DNA from: Dehalococcoidia bacterium | GTDB taxonomy: Bacteria; Chloroflexota; Dehalococcoidia; GIF9; JAUXIO01 | Direction: 5' to 3' | Assembly: GCA_030620975.1 (NCBI GenBank) | Contig: JAUXIO010000008.1 | Location: forward strand, 1-34,773 | DNA length: 34,773 nt | Part shown: positions 23,801-32,895 of the stretch, in pieces | How positions within the stretch are numbered: position 1 is the stretch's first letter | Layout: every line of letters starts with the position of its first letter | The notes under the pieces: generated by a model | The model's input: only the letters and a program-made list of their open reading frames with translations | Told to the model about the DNA's origin: nothing | Databases searched by the model: none | Program-made: the position numbers and the translations under genes

Positions 23801-24364
23801 TTATTTATTTTTTCCTCTTCTACTTTGTTTCCCCGCGATGTTCTTGCGATTTTGATCTGAGGGTTCTGGTTTTTCCTGAGGTAATAGGGGTAATTGATTA
23901 GCCGGGGGTATTTGGCTCTTACTTTCTACTAATCCATCTACCGCTTGTTTTAGGTCGGTGATATCGCCAAATTCACGATAGACGCTGGCAAAGCGAATGT
24001 AGGCTATGTGGTCAAGCTTCTTTAATCTGCCGATTACCAGATCTCCGATGAGAGCGCTGGGAATTTCGGCTTTGCCCTGGCGGTAGATTTCAGCCTCAAT
24101 GTCATCTATAAGCTTGTCAATAGCTCCTGTTGGTAATGAGCGCTTTTCGCAGGCTTTTCGGACACCGCTAAGCAGCTTGTCACGGTTGAATTCCTCATGC
24201 CTGCCATCCTTTTTAATAACAAAGAGATTGTGAGGTTGTACCCGCTCATAAGTGGTAAAGCGAGAGTGACAACTGAGGCATTCCCGTCGTCGTCTTGTCC
24301 CGTCACCTAAACTGCGGGAATCGATTACCTTTGATTCTGTTTCACCACAATAGGGGCATTTCAT
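23801..24364 (-). CDS. nrdR: Transcriptional repressor NrdR
   Basis: NrdR senses ATP/dATP and represses ribonucleotide reductase genes. The 187-residue protein has the zinc ribbon with Cys3, Cys6, Cys29 and Cys32 (KCPYCG, ECLSCHSRFTTYE) and an ATP-cone (about 49-139, VIKKDGRHEEFNRDKLLSGV). The C-terminal 40 residues are basic and longer than in typical 150-residue members. Its stop abuts the nrdJ start, so it heads an nrdR-nrdJ unit. Candidate NrdR boxes lie in its promoter, suggesting that it controls itself and the reductase. Confidence 0.96.
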   Translation of the reverse strand: MKCPYCGETESKVIDSRSLGDGTRRRRECLSCHSRFTTYERVQPHNLFVIKKDGRHEEFNRDKLLSGVRKACEKRSLPTGAIDKLIDDIEAEIYRQGKAEIPSALIGDLVIGRLKKLDHIAYIRFASVYREFGDITDLKQAVDGLVESKSQIPPANQLPLLPQEKPEPSDQNRKNIAGKQSRRGKNK

Positions 24365-24371
24365 AATTCAG

Positions 24372-24424
24372 CACAGGATATTGAGGTTTAGCTAAAGCTT
24401 ACCCCTATATGTGGCCGTTGTCAA
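24372..24424 (-). promoter_or_regulatory. nrdR-nrdJ promoter with possible NrdR boxes
   Basis: On the minus strand TTGACA (24424-24419) has a poor -10, TAAGCT (24401-24396), at 17 bases. CAATATCCTGTG (24383-24372) fits the right part of the NrdR-box consensus at most positions; CACATATAGG near 24413-24404, in the promoter spacer, fits less well. Their centres are 29 bases apart, slightly less than the usual 31-32. Confidence 0.4.
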
Positions 24425-24445
24425 GGCTTTAAGACTTGAAATTTA

Positions 24446-25534
24446 CTAGCGAGCCACCTGTGCTGATTTGGAGTGGATGTAGTGAGGTGAGCGACGCAGG
24501 AAAGAAGGAACATCAAGGCTATCCTCAGCTACACCTCTGAGCATACGGCGCAACTCGGACTCGGTGGGTATGCCGGCACCGTAGCTGGCGACGAAACCAG
24601 TGGCGATAATAGTAATCTGAACATCGCCATCCATCTCGGGGTCAAAAACTACTCCAAAGATGATATTGGCCTCGGGGTCAACTGCTTGAGCAATGACTTC
24701 GGCAGCTTCATTGCACTCGGCGAGGGTGAGACTGCTACCTCCAGTAACATTGAACAGTACTCCTTTAGCTCCGTTCAAGGATACGTCAAGCAGGGGGCTA
24801 GCTAAAGCGTTTCTGGCGGCGTCAGCAGCTCGATTTTGCCCGCTACCATGTCCGACAGACATCCAAGCCGGTCCGGCGTCCTTCATTATTGATTTGATGT
24901 CGGCGAAGTCGAGGTTAATTAGGCCGGGTACGGTGACCACTTCAGAAATAGCTTGGACGCCCAGCCGGAGTATATCATCAGCTAATCTGAAGGCATTGTC
25001 TACGGTTGTTTTAGCATCGCAAAGCTCAAGGAGACGGTCGTTGGGAACGATGATCAAGGTATCAACCTTATCAGCAAGCTTTGGGATGGCTTCTTCAGCT
25101 ACTTTCGTCCGTCTTGAACCTTCAAAACTGAAAGGCTTGGTCACTATGGCAATGGTGAGAACTCCACATTGTTTAGCTACCTCGGCAACAATGGGAATGC
25201 CACCAGTGCCAGTGCCTCCACCCATGCCGGCGGCGATGAACACCATATCTGTGTTGGCAATCAGTTCCTGAATTACCTGGCGGCTTTCTTCGGCCGCCTT
25301 GGCCCCGGCGACGTGGTCACCGCCGGCCCCCAAGCCTCTAGTTAGCTTTTCTCCCAATTGAATGCGGATGGGAGCTTCGGCTAATGTCAGGGCTTGAGCA
25401 TCTGTATTCATAGCTATAAATTCAACGCCTTTGACATTTTCGCGCACCATGCGCGTGATAGCATTGCAGCCACCGCCGCCAATACCTATTGCCTTAATTT
25501 TGGCTGGCATTGCCGTGAAACTTGTTTTTGCCAT
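24446..25534 (-). CDS. ftsZ: Cell division GTPase FtsZ
   Basis: FtsZ polymerises into the division ring. The 362-residue product has the nucleotide-binding start IKAIGIGGGGCNAI, the tubulin signature GGGTGTG in AAGMGGGTGTGGIPI, the synergy-loop region NLDFADIKSIMKDAG, and a C-terminal peptide DVPSFLRR resembling the conserved FtsA-binding tail. AAGGAGG lies eight bases before the ATG. It is 33 bases downstream of ftsA, and nrdR follows after 81 bases with a separate promoter. Length is near the usual size but the linker before the tail is short. Confidence 0.98.
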   Translation of the reverse strand: MAKTSFTAMPAKIKAIGIGGGGCNAITRMVRENVKGVEFIAMNTDAQALTLAEAPIRIQLGEKLTRGLGAGGDHVAGAKAAEESRQVIQELIANTDMVFIAAGMGGGTGTGGIPIVAEVAKQCGVLTIAIVTKPFSFEGSRRTKVAEEAIPKLADKVDTLIIVPNDRLLELCDAKTTVDNAFRLADDILRLGVQAISEVVTVPGLINLDFADIKSIMKDAGPAWMSVGHGSGQNRAADAARNALASPLLDVSLNGAKGVLFNVTGGSSLTLAECNEAAEVIAQAVDPEANIIFGVVFDPEMDGDVQITIIATGFVASYGAGIPTESELRRMLRGVAEDSLDVPSFLRRSPHYIHSKSAQVAR

Positions 25535-25567
25535 TTTTAGCCTCCTTGTCTAGAAATTGGCCCAAAT

Positions 25568-26785
25568 TTAGCCAGTAAAGAATTTCTTAACCAGACCGAT
25601 AAAGCGGTTAAGGGCACCACTTTGATTTTTGGCTTGCCAGGTTGGTTTGTCTTGATTTCTTACCCCCCAGAGGAGGAGACCGACACCAGTGGCATGGGCT
25701 GGATCGTGAAGAATGTCAGTGATACCGTAAACTCCCATAGGCTCGCCTATTCTTATAGGTATGCGAAGCGCTGACCGAGACAGAGCATCGAGCCCGAGTA
25801 TGTTAGAGCTACCACCAGTGAGTACCAAGCCACTGGGCACCAGCGAGGCATAATCGGAGTTAGGCATTTCAAGAAGGATGAGCCGCAACAACTCTTCCAT
25901 TCGCACTCGGGTAATATTACACAGATCACGATATGAGACGCTGTGGCCGTTTTCTATGCTGATGTTAATTTCCTCGTTACTGGAATTGAGATTTGGCGTC
26001 ACATCTCCATATTTCTTCTTCATGGCTTCGGCAATTTCGAAGGGTAGACCCAGGCCGATAGAGATGTCACTGGTAATTTGATAACCGGCCACGGGGATGA
26101 CCGAGGTGTGGTAGATGCTGCCGTCCTTGAACACGGCGATATCCGTAGTACCTCCTCCGATGTCGGCTAAAATGACACCCAGGTCTCTTTCTTCGGGAGT
26201 TAGCACTGCTTCACCACTGGCCAGGGGCTCTAGGATAAGGTCATCAATTTCAACTCCAATGGCGCGGATACACTTGACCAGGTTTTGCACCGAGGCTATA
26301 GCCGCGGTGATGACATGTGTTTCTACATCCAGCCTGAAACCATGCATGCCTACTGGGTTTTTGATTTTTTCCTGACCATCTAGGGCGTAGTAGCGAGGAA
26401 TGGCATGGAGAACTTTTCTGTCGTCGGGGATGGTGACATCGCGTGCTGAAGACAGTACGCGTTTGAGGTCATTGGGGCGGACTAGACGGTCGTTGCGGGG
26501 AATGGCGATTACCCCTCGGTTGTTAAGCGAGCTTATGTGTCTGCCGGTAACTCCGACATAGGCAGAATCTATTCGTAAACCGCCGGCCTGTTCAGCACGT
26601 TTCACCGATTGGGCGATGGTTTCTTTGGCTTCTTCAACGTTGACCACCATGCCCTTATGTAATCCGTGAGATGGAACGGAACTCACCCCCAGGACCTGGA
26701 TGCCACCCCAGGAGTCCAAATTAGCAAGGATGGTGCACACTTTGGTTGTACCAACATCAATAGCTGAAATAATTCTCTTTGCCAT
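25568..26785 (-). CDS. ftsA: Cell division protein FtsA
   Basis: FtsA is an actin-like ATPase that ties FtsZ to the membrane. The 405-residue product begins ISAIDVGTTKVCTILA (phosphate 1 motif), contains the 1C domain near 90-165, phosphate 2 motif VILADIGGGTTDIAVF, and the adenosine motif LVLTGGSSNILGL. The C-terminal end SGALNRFIGLVKKFFTG is an amphipathic helix fitting the membrane-targeting sequence. AAGGAGG precedes the ATG. A 62-base gap with no ftsQ, mur or ftsI gene separates it from rsmH. Confidence 0.97.
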   Translation of the reverse strand: MAKRIISAIDVGTTKVCTILANLDSWGGIQVLGVSSVPSHGLHKGMVVNVEEAKETIAQSVKRAEQAGGLRIDSAYVGVTGRHISSLNNRGVIAIPRNDRLVRPNDLKRVLSSARDVTIPDDRKVLHAIPRYYALDGQEKIKNPVGMHGFRLDVETHVITAAIASVQNLVKCIRAIGVEIDDLILEPLASGEAVLTPEERDLGVILADIGGGTTDIAVFKDGSIYHTSVIPVAGYQITSDISIGLGLPFEIAEAMKKKYGDVTPNLNSSNEEINISIENGHSVSYRDLCNITRVRMEELLRLILLEMPNSDYASLVPSGLVLTGGSSNILGLDALSRSALRIPIRIGEPMGVYGITDILHDPAHATGVGLLLWGVRNQDKPTWQAKNQSGALNRFIGLVKKFFTG

Positions 26786-26847
26786 CTTATTTGCCTCCTT
26801 AGTTTTGTTTAACTCTCCATAGCTGTTTGTTAATATTTTAGATTGGC

Positions 26848-27792
26848 TTATTTAGGCCTAATGCGCTCAGCCACTCTTAGCTTGGCGCTACGGCTGCGCG
26901 GATTGGATGCTATTTCAAGATGTGATGGCGTAATAACCTTTTTTGATATCAATTTTAAGGTAGCTACGTGTCCGCAGTGGCACACCGGTATTTCTGGGGG
27001 ACAGATGCAGTCTCTGGTTTCTTGCTTCATAAATTGCTTGACTATGCGGTCTTCAAGAGAATGATAGCTAATAACCACTAGCCTGGCTTGGAAATCAAGA
27101 AGTTTAACAGCTTGGCTTAGAGCTGCCTTTAAGTTGTCCAATTCGTGATTGACGGCAATGCGCAGGGCTAAAAAAGTTCTAGTAGCTGGGTGGATCCGGC
27201 GTCGTCTGCCACGCAGGGGTTGCTTTACTAGTTGAGCCAGCTCAAGGGTAGTGGCGGTAGGTCGATTTTGGACAATAGCTCGTGCTATTCGCTGGCTGTG
27301 CCGTTCCTCGCCATATTTTCTAATAAGTTGAGCCAGTTCATTCTCTGAGAGGGTATTGATGATATCGGCTGCAGTTAATCCCCGATTCGGGTTGAAGCGC
27401 ATGTCCAGGGGGCCATCTTGCTGGAAGCTGAAGCCACGTTCGGCGGCATCAAGCTGTGGCGAAGAAATGCCGAGGTCGAGGAGGATGCCATGGACTGGGT
27501 AGAAATCATATTGGGTGCAGATATTCTCGAGATTGGCGAAGCTATCATTAACCAAGGTCGTTGCCCCGCTATAATTGTTGAGTCGCTCGGCAGCTATTTT
27601 GATGGCTTGTGGGTCAATATCTATACCCAGTAATTGCCCTTGTGGATAGCTCTTTTGTAGAATAGCCATGGCATGTCCACCGGAACCTATGGTGCAGTCA
27701 ATATAGCGCTTACCCGGCTGAACTTGCAGTGCTTGGATAGATTCTTTAATTAGCACGGGTGTGTGAGTTTGTAATGTCATGGTGAGACTCAT
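26848..27792 (-). CDS. rsmH: 16S rRNA (cytosine(1402)-N(4))-methyltransferase RsmH
   Basis: RsmH methylates C1402 of 16S rRNA using S-adenosylmethionine. The 314-residue product has [13 protein letters not shown] at the start, the SAM loop [54 protein letters not shown] and the C-terminal [12 protein letters not shown] segment, all family marks. ATG 27792 shares its A with the mraZ TAA, and GAGGGG lies six bases upstream, so translation is coupled. An ATG five codons in is a less likely start. mraZ-rsmH is the conserved head of the division cluster. Confidence 0.97.
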   Translation of the reverse strand: MSLTMTLQTHTPVLIKESIQALQVQPGKRYIDCTIGSGGHAMAILQKSYPQGQLLGIDIDPQAIKIAAERLNNYSGATTLVNDSFANLENICTQYDFYPVHGILLDLGISSPQLDAAERGFSFQQDGPLDMRFNPNRGLTAADIINTLSENELAQLIRKYGEERHSQRIARAIVQNRPTATTLELAQLVKQPLRGRRRRIHPATRTFLALRIAVNHELDNLKAALSQAVKLLDFQARLVVISYHSLEDRIVKQFMKQETRDCICPPEIPVCHCGHVATLKLISKKVITPSHLEIASNPRSRSAKLRVAERIRPK

Positions 27793-28217
27793 TATTGCCC
27801 CTCAAGGCTTTCCATAATTTGCCATAGTTGTTCCTCGGCTGATGCTTTCTCAGAAGCCCATTGTTGCTGGCTCCAGAGCTCAATGCAGTTGTTGGCACCA
27901 ATGATAATGGCAGCGTCGCCGATACCGGCATATTGGCGTAATGGTTGAGGCAATGCCATTCTTCCCTGCCCGTCGAGGTCAAGGCTGAAAGCGGCGCCGA
28001 AGATAATTCGATTCAGCTTTCTCATTTTGCTTGGTGTTACTGCCCGGGCAGCTAAACTATCAGCTAATCTTTTCCATTCAGCTAAGGGATAAGCTACAAT
28101 GCAGGCTTCTGCGCCCCGAGTTAGTATTACTCCTTCCTTGAAGTTCTCCCTGAATTTGGGTGGTAAGGGCAGCCTTCCCTTATCGTCAACTTTATATTCG
28201 TATTCTCCGAAGAACAT
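27792..28217 (-). CDS. mraZ: Transcriptional regulator MraZ
   Basis: MraZ binds DNA as a ring and controls the division cluster from its own promoter. The 141-residue product has two AbrB-like swapped-hairpin repeats, one in [17 protein letters not shown] (about 8-24) and one in [19 protein letters not shown] (about 81-99), each with the conserved DxxGR core. GGGGGA precedes the ATG. Ten-base-spaced TGGGG repeats between the -10 and the start codon are the expected MraZ target, implying autoregulation. Confidence 0.97.
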   Translation of the reverse strand: MFFGEYEYKVDDKGRLPLPPKFRENFKEGVILTRGAEACIVAYPLAEWKRLADSLAARAVTPSKMRKLNRIIFGAAFSLDLDGQGRMALPQPLRQYAGIGDAAIIIGANNCIELWSQQQWASEKASAEEQLWQIMESLEGQ

Positions 28218-28220
28218 TTA

Positions 28221-28255
28221 TCCCCCTTTTCCCCACAATCCCCCACCAAACACCA
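28221..28255 (-). promoter_or_regulatory. MraZ operator: ten-base-spaced TGGGG repeats
   Basis: On the minus strand TGGTG (28255-28251), TGGGG (28245-28241), TGGGG (28235-28231) and a degenerate GGGGA (28225-28221) recur every ten bases, with five-base spacers. This matches the known TGGGN repeat operator of MraZ. The array starts on the last base of the -10 and ends in the ribosome site. Confidence 0.8.
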
Positions 28256-28285
28256 TTATAGGACACAGATCGTTACCTTTGTCAA
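28255..28285 (-). promoter_or_regulatory. mraZ promoter
   Basis: Both hexamers are perfect on the minus strand, TTGACA (28285-28280) and TATAAT (28260-28255), with a long 19-base spacer. The non-optimal spacing may keep activity low. Expected start is about 28248, inside the MraZ operator. Confidence 0.75.
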
Positions 28286-28450
28286 TACTTTTTACATAAA
28301 ATTTGCAGAAATTTTTTAATTTTGTTGCTGCTTGGTGGTAAGGAAATTGAGCAATATCAACAGGTAGTATTTTTTATTAGTCTCTTTCAATATGTTGGAT
28401 ACGGGCTTGGTGGGGAATTTCAGCGTGGAAGTTGGTATTTGTGAGAAGTT

Positions 28451-28478
28451 TTGAGCTTTCTTATCTGTATGATAAAAT
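28451..28478 (+). promoter_or_regulatory. trmD-rplS-priA promoter (tentative)
   Basis: TTGAGC (28451-28456) and TAAAAT (28473-28478) are 16 bases apart, giving a start near 28485. The remaining divergent gap (28286-28450) is AT-rich, without any further feature I can name. Confidence 0.4.
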
Positions 28479-28525
28479 AAATTTTATATTAGTATATGGC
28501 TGGTATAGTTGCGGACGGCGTCTCG

Positions 28526-29272
28526 ATGCGCATTGATATTTTGACTTTGTTTCCTCAAATGTTTGACGGTCCATTTAGTGAGAGCATTATCAAGCGAGCT
28601 CAGCAGCGGGGTTTGGTTAATATTGTGCTTCATAATATTCGTGACTATGCTCACGATCAACATGGTACTGTAGATGACTATTCTTATGGAGGTGGGCCGG
28701 GGATGATACTTAAACCGGAGCCAATCTTCGAGGCGGTGGAGGCAATAAAGCGAGAGGTCGCTTTAGGCCATTTGCCACTTATTTTACTCAGTCCGCAAGG
28801 TCGCCTTTTTAATCAGAAGGTTGCTCAAGAACTAGCTCACCATCGTCATTTCGTGCTTCTTTGTGGTCATTACGAAGGTGTTGATGAGAGGGTTCGGGAA
28901 CATTTAGCTGACGATGAAATTAGCATTGGCGATTATGTGCTTAGCGGTGGTGAGTTGGCAGCCATGGTGGTGGTGGATGCCGTGGTGAGGCTTCTTCCCG
29001 GGGCACTTGGCTCGGAGATGTCTTTGAATGAGGAGTCTCACGCCAAGGGTCTTCTGGAATATCCTCAATATACTCACCCTCGGGTGTATCGCGGCTGGTC
29101 AGTGCCAGAAGTTTTACTTTCTGGAGACCATGGTAAAGTAGCTCAGTGGCGGCGCCGTCAGGCAATTCTGCGTACTTTGGAGCGGCGCCCTGACCTTTTG
29201 AAAGAGACAGTTCTTTCTGAAGAAGAAAAAGCATTGATGGAGAAGGAAGGGGGAAGTAACCGTGGATATTAG
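28526..29272 (+). CDS. trmD: tRNA (guanine(37)-N(1))-methyltransferase TrmD
   Basis: TrmD methylates G37 next to the anticodon to prevent frameshifting. The 248-residue product begins [21 protein letters not shown] and has the trefoil-knot SAM site: [24 protein letters not shown] and [14 protein letters not shown], followed by the C-terminal domain with [20 protein letters not shown]. An ATG at 28496 would add ten residues ([10 protein letters not shown]); family alignment favours 28526, although neither has a clear Shine-Dalgarno. It overlaps rplS by 11 bases. rpsP and rimM, its usual upstream partners, are not here. Confidence 0.96.
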   Translation: MRIDILTLFPQMFDGPFSESIIKRAQQRGLVNIVLHNIRDYAHDQHGTVDDYSYGGGPGMILKPEPIFEAVEAIKREVALGHLPLILLSPQGRLFNQKVAQELAHHRHFVLLCGHYEGVDERVREHLADDEISIGDYVLSGGELAAMVVVDAVVRLLPGALGSEMSLNEESHAKGLLEYPQYTHPRVYRGWSVPEVLLSGDHGKVAQWRRRQAILRTLERRPDLLKETVLSEEEKALMEKEGGSNRGY

Positions 29273-29645
29273 GTCGTTGGTTGAACCTAAAGTAAATCAA
29301 GATATTCCTCAGATTGCCCCCGGTGATACAGTTAGAGTTAGTTCTAAGGTTATAGAGGGGGAGAGGCAGCGCGTTCAAAGCTTCCAGGGGGTAGTAATTA
29401 GGGTCAGAAGAGGCGTTAGCGGTGGCAGTTTTACCGTTCGGCGCGTTATCAGTGGTGTTGGTGTGGAGCGCACCTTTCCCTTTCAATCGCCTCTCGTGGA
29501 CAAGGTGGAAGTAGTCAGGCATGGTAAGGTGCGCCGAGCTAAGCTTTACTACATCCGCAGGCTTAGCGCTAAAGAGGCTCAACTCAAGGAGAGGCGGGAG
29601 AAAGTAGCGGAACAGATGGAAGCGGAAGTTCAAGAAACCCCATAA
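29262..29645 (+). CDS. rplS: Ribosomal protein bL19
   Basis: bL19 lies at the interface between the two ribosomal subunits. The 127-residue product has the family core: [56 protein letters not shown] and the [20 protein letters not shown] end. The start is GTG 29262, 11 bases inside trmD, with AAGGAAGGGGG upstream; this overlap indicates coupled translation. The C-terminal Glu/Lys tail is slightly longer than usual. Confidence 0.97.
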   Translation: MDIRSLVEPKVNQDIPQIAPGDTVRVSSKVIEGERQRVQSFQGVVIRVRRGVSGGSFTVRRVISGVGVERTFPFQSPLVDKVEVVRHGKVRRAKLYYIRRLSAKEAQLKERREKVAEQMEAEVQETP

Positions 29646-29671
29646 GCTCTGGCTTTAGCGGGAAATTCCGA

Positions 29672-32104
29672 ATGAAATATGCTGATGTGGCGGTTAACTC
29701 GCCGGGGAGCTGCTCTAGTTTCTGCTATGCTATACCCTCTCAACTGAGCGTTGGTGTTGGACAAGCGGTATGGGTACCTTTCGGCACTAGAATTCTCCAG
29801 GGTATTGTTCTCAAGTTATCTGACCACCCCTCGGTGGCTTCAACTAGAGAGATAACAGATGTCATTACTCCGCATCCCTTGCTGTCGCCCATCCAAATTC
29901 AACTGGCTGGCTGGATAAGTGAACGCTATCTTTGTTCTCTGTTTGATGCTATAGCTTTGATGTTGCCCCCCGGTTTTGAGCGCAAAGTGGTTACATTTCT
30001 TGAGCTAGCAGCATCAGTTGGTGAAGCTGATTTATCAATGCTGACTGCGGAGCAAAGGCAACTGCTTGGGCTTATTCAGCGGAGAGGTAAGGTTGGGCTC
30101 AGTGAGTTAAGGAAGAGGTTTGGAGAGAGGAGAGCCAGGCTACTTATTGAGCAGCTTCTTCATCGCTACCTGGTGGTGAAGAGTCGGGAATTGGGTAGAG
30201 TTAGGGTGAGGCCAAAGTTAGTTACCCACTTGGAGTTAATGCTTAGCCGGGCCGAAGCTGAGGTTGAGGCAAGCAGGCTGAAGGGGATCAGGGCTTACAG
30301 GCAAGCGGCCGTTATTGAATTTTTAGCTGGGCAAACTGAGCCCGTACCCTTAGCTGAAGTTAGGAAGTTTACTAATTGTCCTCGGGCTGTTATTGGGAGC
30401 TTGAGAAGGCGCGGCTTTATTTCTGTAACTGAGATTGAAGTCAGGCGTGACCCTTTAAGTCATATTAGCTTTGCTCCAGCGCTGCCGCCAACTCTCACTT
30501 CAGCTCAGGAGGCGGTATTGCAGTCCCTTCGCCCTCGCTTAGTTCGCGGAGGTGGAAACAGTTCGGTTTTTCTCTTATTTGGAGTTACCGGCAGCGGCAA
30601 GACCGAGATTTACCTTCGGGCTCTAGCCGAGGTCATTGCCAGTGGTAGGCGTGGCATCTGCCTGGTGCCTGAAATTGCACTCACCCCGCAGACGATAGAG
30701 CGTTTTGTCAGTCGTTTTCCGGGGCGAGTGGCGGTACTTCACAGTGGTTTATCTCTGGGTGAGCAATTTGATGAGTGGCGTCGAATTAGGGAAGGTGACT
30801 GTGATGTAGTCATCGGGCCCAGGGGGGCATTGTTTGCGCCCCAACCCAATCTTGGGCTCATCGTTATTGATGAAGAACACGAGGGGACTTATAAGCAGCA
30901 AGATAAATCGCCGCGCTACCAGACTCGTGATGTTGCCATTAAATTAGCTGAGCTAACCGGTGCTGTGGTCATCTTGGGCAGTGCCACTCCTGATGTTGAG
31001 ACTTTCTATCGGGCGCAAGCAGGGAAGTATCGGCTTGTGGAACTGGAGGAACGGATCAGTCCGCGAGGCCCGACTCTCCTTCCCGAAGTGGAGATAATTG
31101 ATTTAAGGAAAGAACTCAAAGCTGGCAATTCAAGTCTTTTCAGTCGCTCTTTAACTAGTGCCATGGCTGAGGCCTTAGCTCGTGGGGAGCAAATAATTTT
31201 GTTTCTCAATCGCCGTGGTACGTCCACTTTTGTTCAATGTCGGAATTGTGGCTTTATTTTTCGTTGTCGTCGTTGTTCGGTAGCCCTTACTTATCATTCA
31301 GCTCACAGGAAGCTGATTTGTCATCACTGTGGCTATGCTATTCCAACTCCTAAAGCTTGTCCTCAGTGCTTCAGCACTCGACTTAAATTCTTGGGCATTG
31401 GCACTCAAAAAGTGGAGGAGGAAGTGAGGCGGCTTTTCCCTGAATCGCGATTGCTGCGTTGGGATAGGGATATGACTGTCAAAAGATATTCTCATGAACG
31501 GTTCTTATCTGATTTTCGTGAGCATAAAGCTGACATACTTATTGGTACCCAGATGGTAGCCAAGGGTTTGGATTTACCGCAGATAACATTGGCTGCGGTG
31601 GTTAATGCTGATACTGGGCTTAATCTACCTGATTTTCGGGTTGGTGAGCGCACTTTTCAGTTGCTGTGTCAAGTGGCGGGCAGAGCTGGGCGAGGTTTAT
31701 CAGCGGGGAAGGTTATCATTCAGACTTACACCCCAGAGCACTATGCCATTCAGGCTGCCTCAGGACACGACTACTTAGCTTTCTATAGCCAGGAAATAGA
31801 TTATCGTCGTCAGTATGGTTATCCTCCCTTCAGTCGCCTGGCTCGTCTCGTCTATAGTCATACCAATGCTTTGCGGTGTCAGAGGCAAGCGGAGAGCTTG
31901 AGTCAAATTATGGTTGAAGAGCGGGATAGGAGGGGCATTCCCAATTTGAGCCTGATTGGCCCAGTGCCAGCTTTTGTTCCCAGACTGCGGGGCAGGTTTC
32001 GCTGGCAGATCATTCTACGGGGCGCTGACCCCGCCAGTTTTTTGGCTGATATGCCCATTCCCCAGGGCTGGACAGTTGATATTGACCCCGTGGGACTGGC
32101 TTGA
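29672..32104 (+). CDS. priA: Primosomal replication-restart helicase PriA
   Basis: PriA recognises stalled or repaired forks and reloads the replication machinery. The 810-residue product has an N-terminal 3'-end-binding domain (about 1-100, VWVPFGTRILQGIV), a winged-helix region, the helicase with Walker [12 protein letters not shown] (near 305), DEEH in LIVIDEEHEGTYKQQD (near 397) and GSATPD, and a zinc-binding insert with eight Cys (CRNC, CRRC, CHHC, CPQC, about 525-570). Helicase motifs GTQMVAKGLDLPQI and QVAGRAGRG follow. The ATG is 26 bases after rplS, so the three genes probably share a transcript. Confidence 0.97.
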   Translation: MKYADVAVNSPGSCSSFCYAIPSQLSVGVGQAVWVPFGTRILQGIVLKLSDHPSVASTREITDVITPHPLLSPIQIQLAGWISERYLCSLFDAIALMLPPGFERKVVTFLELAASVGEADLSMLTAEQRQLLGLIQRRGKVGLSELRKRFGERRARLLIEQLLHRYLVVKSRELGRVRVRPKLVTHLELMLSRAEAEVEASRLKGIRAYRQAAVIEFLAGQTEPVPLAEVRKFTNCPRAVIGSLRRRGFISVTEIEVRRDPLSHISFAPALPPTLTSAQEAVLQSLRPRLVRGGGNSSVFLLFGVTGSGKTEIYLRALAEVIASGRRGICLVPEIALTPQTIERFVSRFPGRVAVLHSGLSLGEQFDEWRRIREGDCDVVIGPRGALFAPQPNLGLIVIDEEHEGTYKQQDKSPRYQTRDVAIKLAELTGAVVILGSATPDVETFYRAQAGKYRLVELEERISPRGPTLLPEVEIIDLRKELKAGNSSLFSRSLTSAMAEALARGEQIILFLNRRGTSTFVQCRNCGFIFRCRRCSVALTYHSAHRKLICHHCGYAIPTPKACPQCFSTRLKFLGIGTQKVEEEVRRLFPESRLLRWDRDMTVKRYSHERFLSDFREHKADILIGTQMVAKGLDLPQITLAAVVNADTGLNLPDFRVGERTFQLLCQVAGRAGRGLSAGKVIIQTYTPEHYAIQAASGHDYLAFYSQEIDYRRQYGYPPFSRLARLVYSHTNALRCQRQAESLSQIMVEERDRRGIPNLSLIGPVPAFVPRLRGRFRWQIILRGADPASFLADMPIPQGWTVDIDPVGLA

Positions 32105-32165
32105 GCTGCTCCGTTCAGATAGATGGCTGACACTTCAAAGTATAAGGCTATCTGCTCCTTGCCTT

Positions 32166-32285
32166 CGTCATTGCGAGGCACAAGTGCCGAAGCAATCTCT
32201 AAGATGGGATTGCCACGCTGGCTGCTTTGTCACTTCGTTCATCGCAGTTTCAGCTCGCAATGACATAAAAAGGAAGTTTGCAATG
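32166..32285. repeat. Palindromic intergenic repeat element (copy B)
   Basis: CGTCATTGCGAGGCAC...GTGCCGAAGCAATCTC (32166-32199) is followed by a second arm ATTGCCACGC...GCTCGCAATGACA (32209-32265) and the AAAAGGAAGTTTGCAATG tail shared with copy A. The first part is the reverse complement of copy C at 34476-34509 with few differences. It fills the 283-base priA-def gap (32105-32387), in which no gene is seen. Confidence 0.75.
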
Positions 32286-32387
32286 ATGAGGAAGGGCGTG
32301 ATGTGCCACTATTACGTGGACGAGCACATGAGCTTTACTTAGCGGGACCTTTAGATTATTATTTAGCATTACGTAATTGGTAGAAAG

Positions 32388-32882
32388 ATGGCAGTTCTTC
32401 CCATTTCTGTTTTACCCGATGCGGCACTGAGGCAAAAAGCCAAAAGAGTAACCGTCATTGACGACTCCATTCAGAAGCTCATTGATGATATGATTGATAC
32501 CATGCGGGCTGTCTCTGGGGTTGGCTTGGCGGCGCCGCAGGTTGCCGTATCGCTCCGCGTAGCCGTGATTGAAATACCGGGGCGGGAAGTTATTACCCTG
32601 ATTAACCCTGAGGTGGTGAAGAGGAAGGGGGAGCGTGTGGTTGATGAGGCTTGTTTAAGTGTGCCCGGCTATCAGGGGGAGCTTAAGCGCTCGGTAATGG
32701 TTAAGGTCAAGGCGCAGAATCGACATGGCAGGGAGATTCAGCTTAAAGCCAGTGAACTTTTGGCTCAGGCTCTGGAACATGAAATAGACCACCTTGAGGG
32801 TATCTTATATATTGACCGCGTGGAAAGTCAGGACAAACTCTGGAAATTGAGTGCGGAAGAGGTGGCTGAGAAGAGGCTTTAG
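32388..32882 (+). CDS. def: Peptide deformylase
   Basis: Deformylase removes the formyl group from new proteins. The 164-residue product has the three family motifs: GVGLAAPQ (44-51), EACLSVPG with metal ligand Cys89, and HEIDH (131-135) with two His ligands and the catalytic Glu132. Motif II usually reads EGCLS; here Gly is Ala. Only a weak AGAAAG precedes the ATG. It stands alone after the repeat-filled gap and converges with the CARDB gene, 13 bases away. Confidence 0.96.
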   Translation: MAVLPISVLPDAALRQKAKRVTVIDDSIQKLIDDMIDTMRAVSGVGLAAPQVAVSLRVAVIEIPGREVITLINPEVVKRKGERVVDEACLSVPGYQGELKRSVMVKVKAQNRHGREIQLKASELLAQALEHEIDHLEGILYIDRVESQDKLWKLSAEEVAEKRL

Positions 32883-32895
32883 TTTAATGAACTTT

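Noticed and set aside
24693-25271. 192-codon plus-strand frame opposite ftsZ
   Set aside because: Shadow of the FtsZ GTPase domain.
28941-29633. 230-codon minus-strand frame opposite trmD and rplS
   Set aside because: Antisense to two firm genes; low-complexity translation.
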